A stretch of 64,000 nucleotides of DNA from Corallium rubrum (lineage: Eukaryota > Cnidaria > Anthozoa > Scleralcyonacea > Coralliidae): contig CAXIUP010000279.1 in assembly GCA_964035015.1 (NCBI GenBank), positions 1-64,000 of the forward strand, written 5' to 3'. Under the pieces are notes generated by a model, which saw nothing but the letters and a program-made list of their open reading frames with translations, ran no database searches and was not told the DNA's origin. How positions within the stretch are numbered: position 1 is the stretch's first letter; the number at the start of each line of letters is the position of its first letter. This document shows, one piece after another, positions 22,783-33,843 of the stretch. A program made the translations under genes and the position numbers.

Positions 22783-23156
22783 AAAAATCAATCTCTGACA
22801 AGAACAATGGTGGAATAGAATGGTATATAGCTGTTATCACATTATTTTGTGGGATAGGCATTGGAATTATATTCTGTTACACTGTAATGTGGTTGTATCG
22901 ACGAAGGAAAGAAAAGAGAGATCCTAAACCTTCTGAAGCCCGTAGGGCTCCTGAAACTCATGATAATCCTTCTGTCTATCAAGAATTGGATTTACAGCGA
23001 ATGAATAAGGAAGATAATTATCAGTCACTGAGGAAGACTTCGAGACCCGTCAACCGTCAAGAACCAACTGGTGAAGCTGAGTCTAGTTATCAGGAATTGG
23101 ATAAAGTGAGGGGAAGTAATGATGATAATAATTATCAATCTTTAAATCGTGTTTAA
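22783..23156 (+). CDS. Transmembrane and ITAM-like cytoplasmic-tail exon of the Ig receptor (3' terminal exon)
   Basis: This exon follows a 'tcttttctgtag' acceptor in phase 1, matching the donor at 19567, and ends at the stop codon 23154-23156. It encodes a short extracellular stem, one membrane helix (WYIAVITLFCGIGIGIIFCY then TVMWLY), a basic stop-transfer YRRRKEKR, and an 80-residue tail with four tyrosine motifs: VYQEL, NYQSL, SYQEL and NYQSL. They fall as two pairs with 10 and 11 residues between YxxL units, which fits the ITAM rule YxxL-x(6-12)-YxxL. Known ITAMs recruit SH2-domain kinases once phosphorylated, so a signalling role is inferred. The near-repeat of the two pairs suggests an internal duplication. 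I see no enzymatic domain. Confidence 0.87.
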
Positions 23157-23208
23157 ACATGCCAGATAGTGGGCATGTACATTAAGTTCAATGTAAAAGG
23201 CGAAATGA

Positions 23209-24505
23209 CAAAAAGTGCGATTTTGAAACGAAAATCAAGTCTGTCTTATATGAAAGGACACTTAAAATGACAAAGTAACATATTTTGCAGTTTTTCGTTT
23301 CCTTGCTTCGTTGTTGAAATATTTCAGTTTGTTTGATGTGCAAATTAAACACCTTGACGTCACATGTGCATAAAGTAACTCATCAGAGAAGATTATATAT
23401 CTTTGCTATTATCAAAAAATAATCATTTGAAAATCTACATGTTTGGTGTTGTGGGAGAAACACACCCACACGTTTTCTTAAAATTAATTTGATTTGATAA
23501 CATCAACGGTATATAACCTTCTTCGATACCTCAGTATGCACATGTGACGTCAAGATATTTAAAATTTGCATATCAAGCCATCTAAAATATTTCAACAACG
23601 AAGTAAAGAAACGAAAAACTGCAAAAGGGCAATTCCATGCTAATGCATGGTGACATTCATAAAAAAATAAAGTTGTCCGGAACTTTAAAATAACAAGTTA
23701 TTTTGATAGCATACATATTCAGGGCCAATAGGAAAGTCAATTTGGATCGAATACTGCCATTGATTGCTTCAGCGCTCTGTTCAATCATTTGTTATCTCAG
23801 TTGCCAATACTTTAAGCCTTTAGAGAGAAATAATCACCTACTATTTTCTCCTGTATGTTCATTCAATTGTTTTTACCAGGTGGTGTGAAATATCTGCCCA
23901 AGTCAAACTCTTTAATAAAGAGAATTGTAATCTTAAATTGTAATCACTACAGGCATTGATTTTTATGTCTGAGAGGCAATTAGACACATTTATGGACTGG
24001 TTTATAAAGAACACTTAAGATGTAACATGAGTCACGTAACATGAGTCACAGACATTATGTAACTGTTCTACCTATTGTCATTTAAAATTCAACTAATTTT
24101 TATGCAAATAATGTGTCTACAATAAAGTCTCTAAATTCAAGATAGATTGTACTTTCTCCCACTTATAATTTCCGAAGAAAATTCAGAAAAAGTTAAGTTA
24201 ATTTTGGGTGATGTCACTTTGGCGTAAGATGAGTCACACACCACTCTATTGTCCTAACTAGTGGCATTGTACAATTAAATATTCCATCCTCATTATAATT
24301 CAAATACGTTAGGACCTTAGGTGTTTACATACAATAGTTGAAGTGTCAAAATAAATTAATCACTAAACTAGGTTGGAATTGATCCGTTGTTTTTGTTCAA
24401 GATGTAACATGAGTCACCATGGAATTTCCCAAAATATGTTACTTTGTCATTTTAAGTATTCTTTCAAATATGACAAACTTAATTTTCGTTTGATAGGCAC
24501 TTTAA
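23209..24505. repeat. Hairpin family A copy, interrupted by a MITE at 23637-24430
   Basis: The left part, 'gaaacgaaaatcaagtctgt' onward, and the right part, ending 'cgtttgataggcacttta', are the two arms of a family-A palindrome. Compared with uninterrupted copies, the 'ctgcaaaag|atgttac' stretch is broken exactly where the inner MITE sits. Confidence 0.8.
23637..24430. mobile_element. 794-bp non-autonomous relative of the 3684-7010 transposon
   Basis: The ends gggcaattccatg (23637) and catggaatttccc (ending 24430) match the terminal repeat of the 3.3-kb element. They are flanked by the 4-bp direct repeat aaaa, which accounts for the family-A sequence on either side. It carries four copies of a 14-bp motif, GTAACATGAGTCAC (24022, 24036, 24404) with variant GTAAGATGAGTCAC (24224), the counterpart of GTAACATCCGTCAC in the large element. 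It has no transposase. Confidence 0.85.
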
Positions 24506-25135
24506 GGGCTAAATTTCTAACATTTTTAACATTTATATAATATGTAAGGTTTTTAAAACCACATTGCACGCATTGAAACACCAGTGAGAAGCATAAGCAT
24601 ATAAACACTTTTTAAGGGAACATTTGGGTAAGCGTATTATAATCGTCAATTTTACTCCATTTTTAAAAATTTATTCTCAGTTGATCTGCAGTATATTTAT
24701 ATATGTAAATCAGTATATTTTTGGCAAAAAGTAAAAATTTTCTACCAATCTGTAGTCAAAAGTAACTACAACGTGTATTTAAAAGTATCATTTACAAAAT
24801 AATTTTGGAGAAAAATGGTTTGTGGTATTACAACATTTAACACTATAAGTATTTATGGTTTGGAAAACAATATCAACCATGGTTGATATGTTTTTCTAAG
24901 GTGAAACCATATATATTTAAGTTTGTCGCGACACAAAATCTCTCTTTTATTATTTAAGGTTTTAACCACAATAACTTCAAAATCAGTGCGAACAAAGCAT
25001 AATACTTCTGTGTTGCCGTATTGGCATACACGATCGTCAATTTTACTCTTTTCTTTGTACTTGAGGTCCCTCCCCCGCGTGTGAGATGAGAATTAAGTCT
25101 AATTATAAATATCAAAGACCAGCAAAATATATTTA
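24506..25135. other. Non-coding AT-rich interval
   Basis: No gene, RNA or clear element is seen. Short self-complementary stretches such as 'aaccatggttgat' occur. Confidence 0.4.
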
Positions 25136-25500
25136 GAAAAGTCATTCAATTAAACACAAGAGTAAAATCGTAATATTTAACTGAAAACTAACGTTTCACT
25201 GTTAACATCACAACATCTTCAGAAATAATGACTGATAAGTCCAGAATGCCTAGGTATATACTTACAGAGTTATAGATAGTTGTCAATTTTTACACCTGTA
25301 ACTTCTACTTATAAGTATATTTCTCTGATTAGTTAATGCATGTTTAATAACTTTATTTACAACTCTGTAAGTATATACTTAGGCATTCTTGGCTTATCAG
25401 CTATTATCTCTGAAGATGTTGTGATGTTAACAATGAAACGTTAGATTTTTAATAAATATATTATGATTTTACTCTTGTGTTTGATTGAATGGTTTTTCAA
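25136..25500. repeat. Hairpin MITE, about 365 bp
   Basis: The arms pair from 'cacaagagtaaaatc' on the left with 'gattttactcttgtg' on the right, through 'cacaacatcttcag' / 'ctgaagatgttgtg', to 'ctctgtaagtatatactt' near the centre. The unpaired centre lies around 25270-25350. Confidence 0.85.
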
Positions 25501-25519
25501 AAGACATTTGCTACGCTTT

Positions 25520-26280
25520 GATATTTATAATCAGAAAAGTTTACGAGTTTCAATCACAAATCCTTAGGTTTGATTCGCTATTGCAGGAGTTATATCGTTT
25601 ATATCCGCTGATAGAAACCTCTGGCGATAAGCCAATGAAAATGCGTAGTATATCACGAGCAATGATCAATAGAGCCAGCGGTTGTTCTGTTAAGCAACAA
25701 TGGTGCCGAAATTGTAATGAGTGTGCAAATGACAGAAGAAATTGAACATTCACGCGAAGCAGTAAGTTCTACAGAAAACAAAAACGGCTACAAAGTGGTT
25801 AAAATGCAAATTAAAAATTGTAAGATCGTTAAATTGTTTATCTGTGTTCGTTTAAAACAAAATAACTGCGAACAAAACACAAAATTACGTTTGCTATTGC
25901 CAAGATTTCGTGATGTAAACTACAGGCTAAATTGAATGTTTCTTTCAACTTTTATTTAATTTTTACATATCGAATGAGTGGAAATATTTTTTTGCAATAT
26001 TGTACATGAAATCCCATGCTAAATTATGCATGAAAACGTTTCTTTTCGATCAGTTACCGACACCGTACGGGGCCAAGGAAATGTCCGAAATGACTGTTGA
26101 ACGATTGTTGTTGTTGACATGCAGTTGAAAATGTAGTAAACAAGCCTCAAAGAACACGTTGTGGTCGAGAATTTGTTTCACTACTGTTGGTAAATTTATA
26201 CTAAAACAATTAGACAATTCGCTCTTATATGAGCAGATAGTCAACTCGGCTTCGCCTCGTTGACAATTCGCTCATAGACT
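25520..26280 (+). repeat. Interspersed repeat family D, copy 1
   Basis: It shares with 58600-59400 (+) and 39202-39960 (-) an about 700-bp sequence that includes 'gagccagcggttgttctg', 'acagaaaacaaaaacggcta' and 'tgtttatctgtgttcgttta', ending in a Ser/Leu-codon-like 'cggcttcgcctcgttgac' hairpin. All copies hold a short frame reading STENKNGYK then KLFICVRLK. Conservation of that frame across copies is noticeable, but the frame is short, so its coding status is unclear. Confidence 0.75.
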
Positions 26281-27198
26281 ACGCTTCCCGCCTGGTCAAT
26301 CACTCAATCCTGTTATAAGATGTGTTTTATTTTAATATCAAGTATAAATAATCAGACATGTTCATACAAAATATAACTCAACAAGAAGTTCAGCCTTCGA
26401 ATCAACTAGTCAACAACACGAGGCAGGAGGTGGGGGGGGGGGGGGGGTGGGGGGTGGGGGTGGGGTCCTAACTTATCAGGGGCTATATAATTACAACAAC
26501 ACATAACTGATGTTCTAAAGAATTAAGTCTGGTGTATATTTAGTTGTGTGGGTGTCCTTAACGGTTCGTTTTTTTATAAAGAAAGAAATAAGTTGCAACG
26601 CTTTGCTCTACATTCGATACTGTTAAGACACCATCGCAACCAAATGGAATCCAGGTCTTTGTTGGGGTTAGGTGCTATTAATTCCCATCCCATGCATAGA
26701 AACCTCTAACGGCTAAAGAGTGCTTTGTAGGCAGTGTTTTGCATAGAGCAAAGTGAAAAGATGGTAAACTGCCGAGATTTTTAGCAACGAAATGCTGATC
26801 TAAGCCGCTCGTAACGGTATAGGCACTGGGGTAGGCCAAGCTTTTGATCATTTTCACTCACGTGATCGGTGACCCCATTGGGTGGTGAAACAATACGAAA
26901 TATTTGAATAAGAATACAGCTAAATTCCCATAGGATAAAGATGGTACACCAGTATGGTCGCCATTTCATTGTTTTGGTACGCCAATATGACCGCCGTGAC
27001 GTCAGATGAAAACGATCTATAGAGCTTTAGCCTACCACGGGAAAATGGACGCTCCCGCCTTCCAGAGTCCAGGGTGACACCTTTGGCAAGTGTCAGTGCA
27101 CCTTGAAACCACCCCTGTTGTTGTTACAAGAAAGCTATGGGCTTTATATGCTACAGTTATAAGGCACCTGTTTAGCGTCAAAACCGTTGCATGCTAAA
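26281..27198. other. Non-coding interval with a poly-G tract
   Basis: A G-rich run occupies about 26430-26464, a potential quadruplex on the plus strand. Otherwise no supported gene or RNA is seen. Confidence 0.4.
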
Positions 27199-27616
27199 AG
27201 ACCTTTTCACCAATAGTGGGCGTCATCTTGAGTTCGCAATGCATTATGGTCTATCCAGGGTAGCAAGCTCCAATAAAAGGGCGATTGCGTAGTGTTTGCG
27301 TAGTGATTGCGTAGAGACACAATGCGGTATTTTTTTCTTTATAAATACTTTCGTGGCAACAATATCTAAATATAATAATTGGTAAAAGCAACAATTCTTG
27401 GACGTGTAAGGATCGATTCATGACAAATGTATCCTTATACGTACGAGAATTATTGCTTTTACCAATATGACAACGATCATATCTAGACATTGTTGCCATG
27501 TTAACCGCATTGTGTCTCAACACTACGTAATCGCCCTTTTAATGGAGCTTGCAACCCTGGATAGGCCATAATGCATTGCTAATTCAAGATGGCGCCCCTA
27601 TTGGTGTAAAGGTCTA
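27199..27616. repeat. Hairpin MITE, about 420 bp
   Basis: The left arm 'agaccttttcaccaatagtg' pairs with 'ggtgtaaaggtct' at the right, and the inner arms pair through 'ggtctatccagggt' / 'accctggataggcc' and 'aagggcgattgcgtag' / 'ctacgtaatcgccctt' to the centre near 27400. It lies immediately beside a (CGAA)n microsatellite. Confidence 0.87.
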
Positions 27617-27628
27617 TTGATTTTGTAC

Positions 27629-27850
27629 GAACGAACGAACGAACGAACGAACGAACGAACGAACGAACGAACGAACGAACGAACGAACGAACGAACGAAC
27701 GAACGAACGAACGAACGAACGAACGAACGAACGAACGAACGAACGAACGAACGAACGAACGAACGAACGAACGAACGAACGAACGAACGAACGAACGAAC
27801 GAACGAACGAACGAACGAACGAACGAACGAACGAACGAACGAACGAACGA
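27629..27850. repeat. Perfect tetranucleotide microsatellite (CGAA)n, about 55 copies
   Basis: 222 bp of uninterrupted cgaa repeats. The open frame 'NERTNERT' is a by-product. The absence of any substitution implies a young, unstable array, or assembly smoothing. Confidence 0.98.
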
Positions 27851-28410
27851 AGAAGCAGAAAATAAAGTTGCCTGAAAGCTAGCCGCCCGCTGTTTACATA
27901 TCCACTTTCATGATTTCGAAATGTTATTGATTTTGCATTGGCGAGAGTTCGTCATATTCAATTACCTTGTCCTTAAAATTACTAGATTAACTTCATGCCA
28001 GCTATTGATGCATGGTTTGCAATCATTCTCTTGGGATTCAGAAGATAAAGATGTTGCAGCTATGTTGGAGGAAAACATACTCCTAATACAATAGCCGCTA
28101 ATGAGATTTTTTACATAATTTACATTAGCCCGGGATAGTTCGTATCACGAAATTCTTTCTTCAACCGCAAGAGGAGATTTGAATCATCATTATGATCTGT
28201 TGAAGTCGATAACGTTGCGAAAACTGCACTAATGACGAGGAAATTCATGAAACTAGGTTTGCCGAAAAACGCCTACAAATATAATTAAATTGTTAGAGTA
28301 CGACGCTGGTTCAGATCTGGTAAAAATATTGTCTTTTGTACAACGCTACCGAGCCATCCAGGACTACACTGATCAGACCGTCACGACGACAACAGCTGCA
28401 GCAGTACCCA

Positions 28411-28663
28411 GGGAGGAAAGACAGCAATCAAAGAACGACGAACAAAACAAAAACGAAACGAAAAACGAAACAAAACAAAACGTGATTTGGAAGAGAAATT
28501 GTCTTTGAAGCGGCGAGAGAACTACTCTGGCAGCAACGAACGATTTCAACAGAATGGAAAACGAGAAAGCCGATCCTGTTTTATTTGCGATAATAAAGGA
28601 CACATTGCTAAAGACTGTTGGTTTAACATCGGAGCCGGAGACAAGCCACCATTTACAAGATAG
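28411..28663 (+). pseudogene. Zinc-knuckle (CCHC) fragment, Gag-like
   Basis: After a possible 'cagtacccag' acceptor, one frame reads a Lys/Arg-rich stretch, then KRRENYSGSNERFQQ, then the knuckle CFICDNKGHIAKDC at 28577-28618 (C-x2-C-x4-H-x4-C, fully conserved spacing), and stops at 28661. CCHC knuckles bind RNA or single-stranded DNA and are typical of retrotransposon Gag, but also of some host proteins. No protease or RT was found beside it, so it is a fragment or a single exon. Confidence 0.55.
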
Positions 28664-29083
28664 CAGGAATTGCAGGAATATGGATATTTTGCACAAGGTT
28701 ATGCAAACAGTTTAAACTTCAAGCAGACATCTCAATAAATGGGAACGCACGTCGCTCTTTTGTAAGTAGTAAAAATTATTGTAGACCAAATACCGATATA
28801 CCCACTCAACCATTTGTTAAGTAATATTTCATAAACGAGTGGGAGTGTTTTACCACAGGGAGCAGAGGAGTCAAATATGAGTTACATTTACTCAACGTCT
28901 TACTTTTGACAACTTATGATCAATTCACGGCTTTACAAGTTTGCAAGTACTTCGTGTATGAAAATTCAAACAAACTCATTACACCGCAGCCTATAGTATT
29001 GTGGGCTCGCATTGCCCGAACCTCGGTGATATGCCCCGATAAGAACCCGAATAAGAATAGAGAAAGGGAGAAAACTCTTAATT
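28664..29083. other. Non-coding interval
   Basis: No supported feature is seen. Confidence 0.35.
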
Positions 29084-29552
29084 AAAGTGCCTATGAAACG
29101 AAAATTAAGTTTGTTTTATTTGTAAGGACACTTAAAATGACAGAGTAACATATTTTGCAGTTTTTCGTTTCCTTGCTTCGTTCTTGAGATACTTCAGTTT
29201 GTTTGATGTAAATGTCCCATGTTGCGACGTCACACGTGCATAATGAGTTATCGAAAAACGTTATACATCTTTGCTCTTGTCAAATGTAGTCACTTGAAAA
29301 TCTACCTGTTTAGTGTTCTGGGCGAAACACACGCACATGCTTCCCTCGAATTATTTTGGTTTGATAATATCAAAGATATACCTTTTTTCAACAACTCGTT
29401 GTGCATGTGACGTTAAAATGTTTAATCTGCATATCAAGCAAACTGAAATATCTCAAGAACGAAACAAGGAAACGAAAAACTGCAAAAGATGTTAATCTAT
29501 CATTTTAAGTGTTCTTTCAAATAGGACAGACTTAATTTTCGTTTCATAGGAA
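29084..29552. repeat. Hairpin family A, complete copy (about 470 bp)
   Basis: This is the best complete copy. The ends 'gtgcctatgaaacgaaaatt' and 'aattttcgtttcatagg' pair over most of the length, through 'gcagtttttcgtttccttgc' / 'gcaaggaaacgaaaaactgc' (here with one base change, 'gaaacaaggaaacg'). Other copies are at 19031-19170, 19607-21196 (split), 23209-24505 (split) and 62385-62844. Confidence 0.87.
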
Positions 29553-31810
29553 TTAATGTTCAATCGTTCGATCTGCACCGCAATACCTGGTGACGGAAGT
29601 GCACAAATACCGGAGACCTCACTAGACCAGTTGACCGTTGGAAATTTCAAGGAGATTTCAAAACATAAATACGTCGAGCACAGAAAAACATGTTTCGAAA
29701 GCCGGTTTTCCACTAGGCGATTTTTTTCGTGCGAAGCGACTTTCTTTTGTTCGAATTCAATAGATTTCTGATTAGTTCCAGTTCAGAGCTCATGAGACAA
29801 AAGAAAAAGTCGCTTCGCGTGAAAAAAGTCGCCTTGTGGAAAACTGGTTTAAGTGGTAAGATCTTTGAATATTAAGTGCATTCATACGTGTACGTCAATG
29901 ATCTGATCATATAAAAGCTTGGGCCAAAGTAGGACTTCGTTTAAATTTTATGCGTATAAATATGAGTCGGTCACTTGATGCAAAACCAGGGTGTTTTGAG
30001 TTCGATCTCGTGAGTCAACTCCTTTGTGTGAAGTTTAATTGAAACACTGAAGTGTGACGTTTGACACAGTCTAAGAGAAAAATACGAATCTCGCCTCCCG
30101 CGACTACCGTCGATATTCCCTTCTATTTCAGCCAAGTTTGGTGTATGAGAATTTAAGAATTGAGATCTCATGAAAAGACCGCTGATTTAGTTATTAGTGG
30201 AAAAGACAATCGTTTTTTAAAATAACTTGGGGAAACCTCTTTCTGTCATGCTCATATCAACAAATACGTCATTTCCGCCACCAGATGTTGCGGTGCACAT
30301 CGTACGGAAACATGTAAATTTTGGCCGCCAAATACGCAGGTTTAACAACCATTTCTAAAAATATCTTGGATGATTTAGTGAGAATATAAAAGTTTTAGAT
30401 AGGATATATACTTAAAATAGAGCTTTTTTGTTAAATCTCATGCGAGTTAGAGCAATTTGAACAAAATGCGCACGGCTGTTTCCTGCCTTTTCTAGCCTGC
30501 GAGCAGGCTCTCTGGGAGACGTGTAATGTTAATACACGAAGTATTTGCTAACTTGCCAAGCCGTACGAGTTGAAAATCCAGCCAGGTCCAGGTTTGTGAA
30601 TTGATGCATAAGTTGTCTAAGACGTTCAGTAAATTAACTGTGGCTGCATGTTTGATTTTTTAGTCCTTGGAAGATAGTTTCCTCGGCTTCGCCTCGTTGG
30701 CTATCAGCTAATAGAAGAAAACTCGGGCTCGTTGTCTAAAGCCGTGTTTACACTGCAAGTCACTGCCAAAAAGTAGGCCAAACTTAGGCCAAGGCTTGCA
30801 GTGTAAACACGACTTAACTGTTAATTATCCGGTAGTAGTTGGAAAATTCTTGTCTCCCTTCTCTTCCGCCATAGCCGCTGAATACTCGGTTTAAACTCGG
30901 AATCATTCGATGCCAAGCCGAAGAATGCCAAGAATGCTTAGAAAAGCCTTATTAGTGACCTTATTTAATCTTAATGCTTTATGAGCTAGGTTTACTTTGA
31001 TTTTTTCTTTAAAATTATCTTAATACATTATTTTCTTCGTATTGTGTTTTGGTGTTACCAAACTATTCAGGAAGCATTCGCAAATTGACGTGAAGGCCGG
31101 AAGGACAATATCATCATAACAACAACATCACGGAGATTTGAAAGATTGGAGTACAGTGGTTCAGGTTAGTGTGAGAATTTCTCTTAAGTATGTTGGGTTC
31201 ACTGCAGCGTTTCAAAGCCAATTTGACATTGCAAAATCTATCTTCAGAATTAGCTTTTCTGCGGATACATTTACGTGTTTCATTAGGGTATAAATATTTT
31301 CCATTTTACTTCCGCCTTCTTGGCCCCAGTTACACAATACCAGATTGCTTGCGTATCGTATTACATTTCGTATCGGATAAGCGTTAGGACCCAGTTACAT
31401 AATCATGCTGGTTAGGTCCTCTGGTTTCACGAGTCCATGGCAATCCGGTACGTGCCATCATCAGGGCAAATCACTCCACTTCAGTGAAGGTGATATCAAA
31501 AGTTATCCGACACATGTCGTGAATATAATCGGCTGATTCCACTACGTTCAGTTTTGATTATTCTAATTCCACCAATTTTCTTGTCCATAATAACAGCTTT
31601 TCCAAATACATCTGAGATTAATCATAGGCTAATGTAATATATTTGATCTTGTCAAGAACAGTGACATCTAGCAGTTGATTCCATATTGTGTTTCGACCAC
31701 AGACACTACAAAATTATAAATATGGACCAAACTTTTATAATTTGCTTTCACACCGTTGTAATCACTTGTGTCTCATCTGTAGACTTTGGCCATTGTTCGT
31801 CAAACGGACC
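29553..31810. other. Non-coding interval with short hairpins
   Basis: A short inverted pair 'aaagccggttttccactagg' / 'tgtggaaaactggttt' lies near 29698-29850. Near 30505 is a 'tagcctgcgagcaggctc' palindrome, which I recall as frequent in anthozoan DNA. Near 30755-30815 is a hairpin 'gtgtttacactgcaag' / 'cttgcagtgtaaacac'. No exon could be supported. Confidence 0.4.
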
Positions 31811-32062
31811 TAAAGGCTCTTTTCAAGTCATCGCAAAAACCATCTTGCAGCTCGTTGTGAGTGTTTGCATTTTATTAAAAACAACTCACAGTGCTAGCTG
31901 CGAACTATAGTTTCTGACGAGAAAACAAGCTGCGAGTACTTGTCTCGCATTAAAAAGAACTCACAACGAGAAAACAAGCACTGTGAGTTGTTTTTAATTA
32001 GATGCAAACACTCGCAGCGAGCTGCGAGCTGGTTTTTGTGATGACTGGATAAGAGCCTTTAG
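31811..32062. repeat. Hairpin MITE, about 250 bp
   Basis: The arms 'taaaggctctt' with 'aagagccttta' and 'gtgagtgtttgcat' with 'atgcaaacactcgc' pair around a centre near 31930. It directly precedes the (TTTG)n array. Confidence 0.8.
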
Positions 32063-32120
32063 TTTTTCATATTTTGCTTTCACGCTGATGTTTTCACGAT
32101 GTTATATATGTTTTCACCGC

Positions 32121-32420
32121 TGTTTGTTTGTTTGTTTGTTTGTTTGTTTGTTTGTTTGTTTGTTTGTTTTTTTGTTTGTTTGTTTGTTTGTTTGTTTGTT
32201 TGTTTTTTTGTTTGTTTGTTTGTTTGTTTGTTTGTTTGTTTGTTTGTTTGTTTGTTTGTTTGTTTGTTTGTTTGTTTGTTTGTTTGTTTGTTTGTTTGTT
32301 TGTTTGTTTGTTTGTTTGCTTGCTTGCTTGTTTGTTTGTTTGTTTGTTTGTTTGTTTGTTTGTTTGTTTGTTTGTTTGTTTGTTTGTTTGTTTGTTTGTT
32401 TGTTTGTCTGTCTGTCTGTT
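32121..32420. repeat. Tetranucleotide microsatellite (TTTG)n, about 300 bp
   Basis: Roughly 70 copies of tttg with a few variants (tttt at two sites, gcttgc near 32318, gtctgtctg at the end). The long Cys/Leu/Phe/Val and Lys/Gln/Thr/Asn frames over it are by-products. Confidence 0.97.
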
Positions 32421-32577
32421 ACGAGGATATCTCACAAAGTACTGCACAGATTTTCATAAAAGTATGTGGGAAGATTGCTTATATGCCAAGGACCAACTCT
32501 TTCAATTTTGGTTGAATTTGGTTAAAATGTAGATGAGAAATTAATAAAAATCTGACCACAAGATTCTCCATGTAGAC

Positions 32578-33378
32578 TAAATGCTTGATTGCGCTCGTTA
32601 TCCGTATTTTATGCAAACGTTTTTGCATAATTTTGGTACGAGTGCAATCAAGCATTTTATTCATTCATACATGTGAAAAGGTCTCGTGAAAGGTCTCGTG
32701 AGCTAGCCTGGTTAGCTGGATGGCTCGTGTTCTTTTTAAACATCTCTAATGATAATCCGCTGGCGGAGGTATATGCAGTCTTGTTTCTTCTTTAATTTAT
32801 ACAAAGTTTGAATTTATATTTCTGACATTGGAATACTTTCAACGCATGTATGTCACTTTGTGGACACAGTTTGATCATAGATATATAACTTACACATGGT
32901 TTGGAAGCTGTCAACCACAGGCACGTAGGATTTTGAAGGGGGGGAGCCGAAATCAAAATAAATTTTTAGGGGGGTCCGGGGGCATGCTCCCCCGGGAAAT
33001 TTTGAAATGGAGAGTCGCTGAAATGCCATTTCCTGGCTTTTGGAGGAAGATTTTACGGACTCGAACGTTAAAAAACGTCATATATAAAATACTCAAAACA
33101 CGCAAACGTCACATAGATACTTAAAATGCATACACTCAGTAGATTGAATACAGTTTATTTCCTGACACAATTGATATTGCATCAGTTTTGTAGTTACATG
33201 TCTGTCGTCCCCCTGGCTACGTCCCTGGTCAACCATGCAAGTAATGATTATGTTGATAAACATTAGAGTTCCTTCCTTATATATGGCAGTAAATTTTACA
33301 TGATGACAATGGATCACAACACGGGGCTTTAATGAAGGACCACATTAATAACGACATGCATGCAATTGTTGCTATTGG
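32578..33378. other. Small hairpin, then non-coding sequence
   Basis: At 32578-32657 is an 80-bp hairpin ('aatgcttgattgc' / 'gcaatcaagcatt'). Near 32920-33010 is a G-rich stretch (gggggg...ccccc). No gene is supported. Confidence 0.5.
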
Positions 33379-33562
33379 AAGACCACTTTCTTAAAGGCCT
33401 TCACTTTAAATATTCTTTTATGTGCATCTAAATGAGCCTTTCTGTCCTCGTTATGAAGCAAAGATTCTTTTGAATTGCAGACACACAAACGAGGCCAGAA
33501 AGGCTTATTAAGATGCACATAAAAGAATATTCAAATTAATCGCTATTATGAAAGTGGTCTAT
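33379..33562. repeat. Hairpin MITE, about 184 bp
   Basis: The arms 'agaccactttc' / 'gaaagtggtct' and 'atattcttttatgtgcat' / 'atgcacataaaagaatat' form a long imperfect hairpin. Confidence 0.83.
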
Positions 33563-33843
33563 TAAGCCCAGTTCTCATGAGAGCATGCTTCAAATGTCGT
33601 CGCCGACCAAAAAGTTTGTTTCCTGCGATCGTCGCCGACAATCGTAGTCTCCCTCGCAGCCGTTGTTAGGGTCGCCGTCACAAACTCGCTCCCACCAGCG
33701 GCTGCCCACTCGAGCAACACATTCCATTCCCGCATCTGACCAATCAGAGCAAGCCTTCCAAAATCTGGAAAGCCGACCTTCACCTTGGCATGTCCTTGCC
33801 TCGGTATTTTGAGCGAGTGAGTGATTTACGTTTAACGTTTAAA

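Noticed and set aside
22364..22791. Open frames rich in Cys/Val/Trp/Gly (+) and His/Thr/Pro (-)
   Set aside because: They are by-products of the TGTGG/TGTTG microsatellite in an intron.
26430..26464. G-run as a regulatory quadruplex
   Set aside because: A poly-G tract of this kind is common low-complexity sequence; no adjacent promoter or gene supports a function.
27617..27865. Asn-Glu-Arg-Thr repeat protein
   Set aside because: It is a pure translation of (CGAA)n with no flanking coding signal.
31722..31908. Possible signal-peptide exon (MDQTFIICFHTVVITC...)
   Set aside because: The leader looks plausible, but no donor gives the phase-1 junction needed for the Ig exon at 37324, and part of it lies in a hairpin MITE.
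32088..32532. Cys/Leu/Phe/Val and Lys/Gln/Thr/Asn repeat frames
   Set aside because: They are translations of (TTTG)n in both directions.
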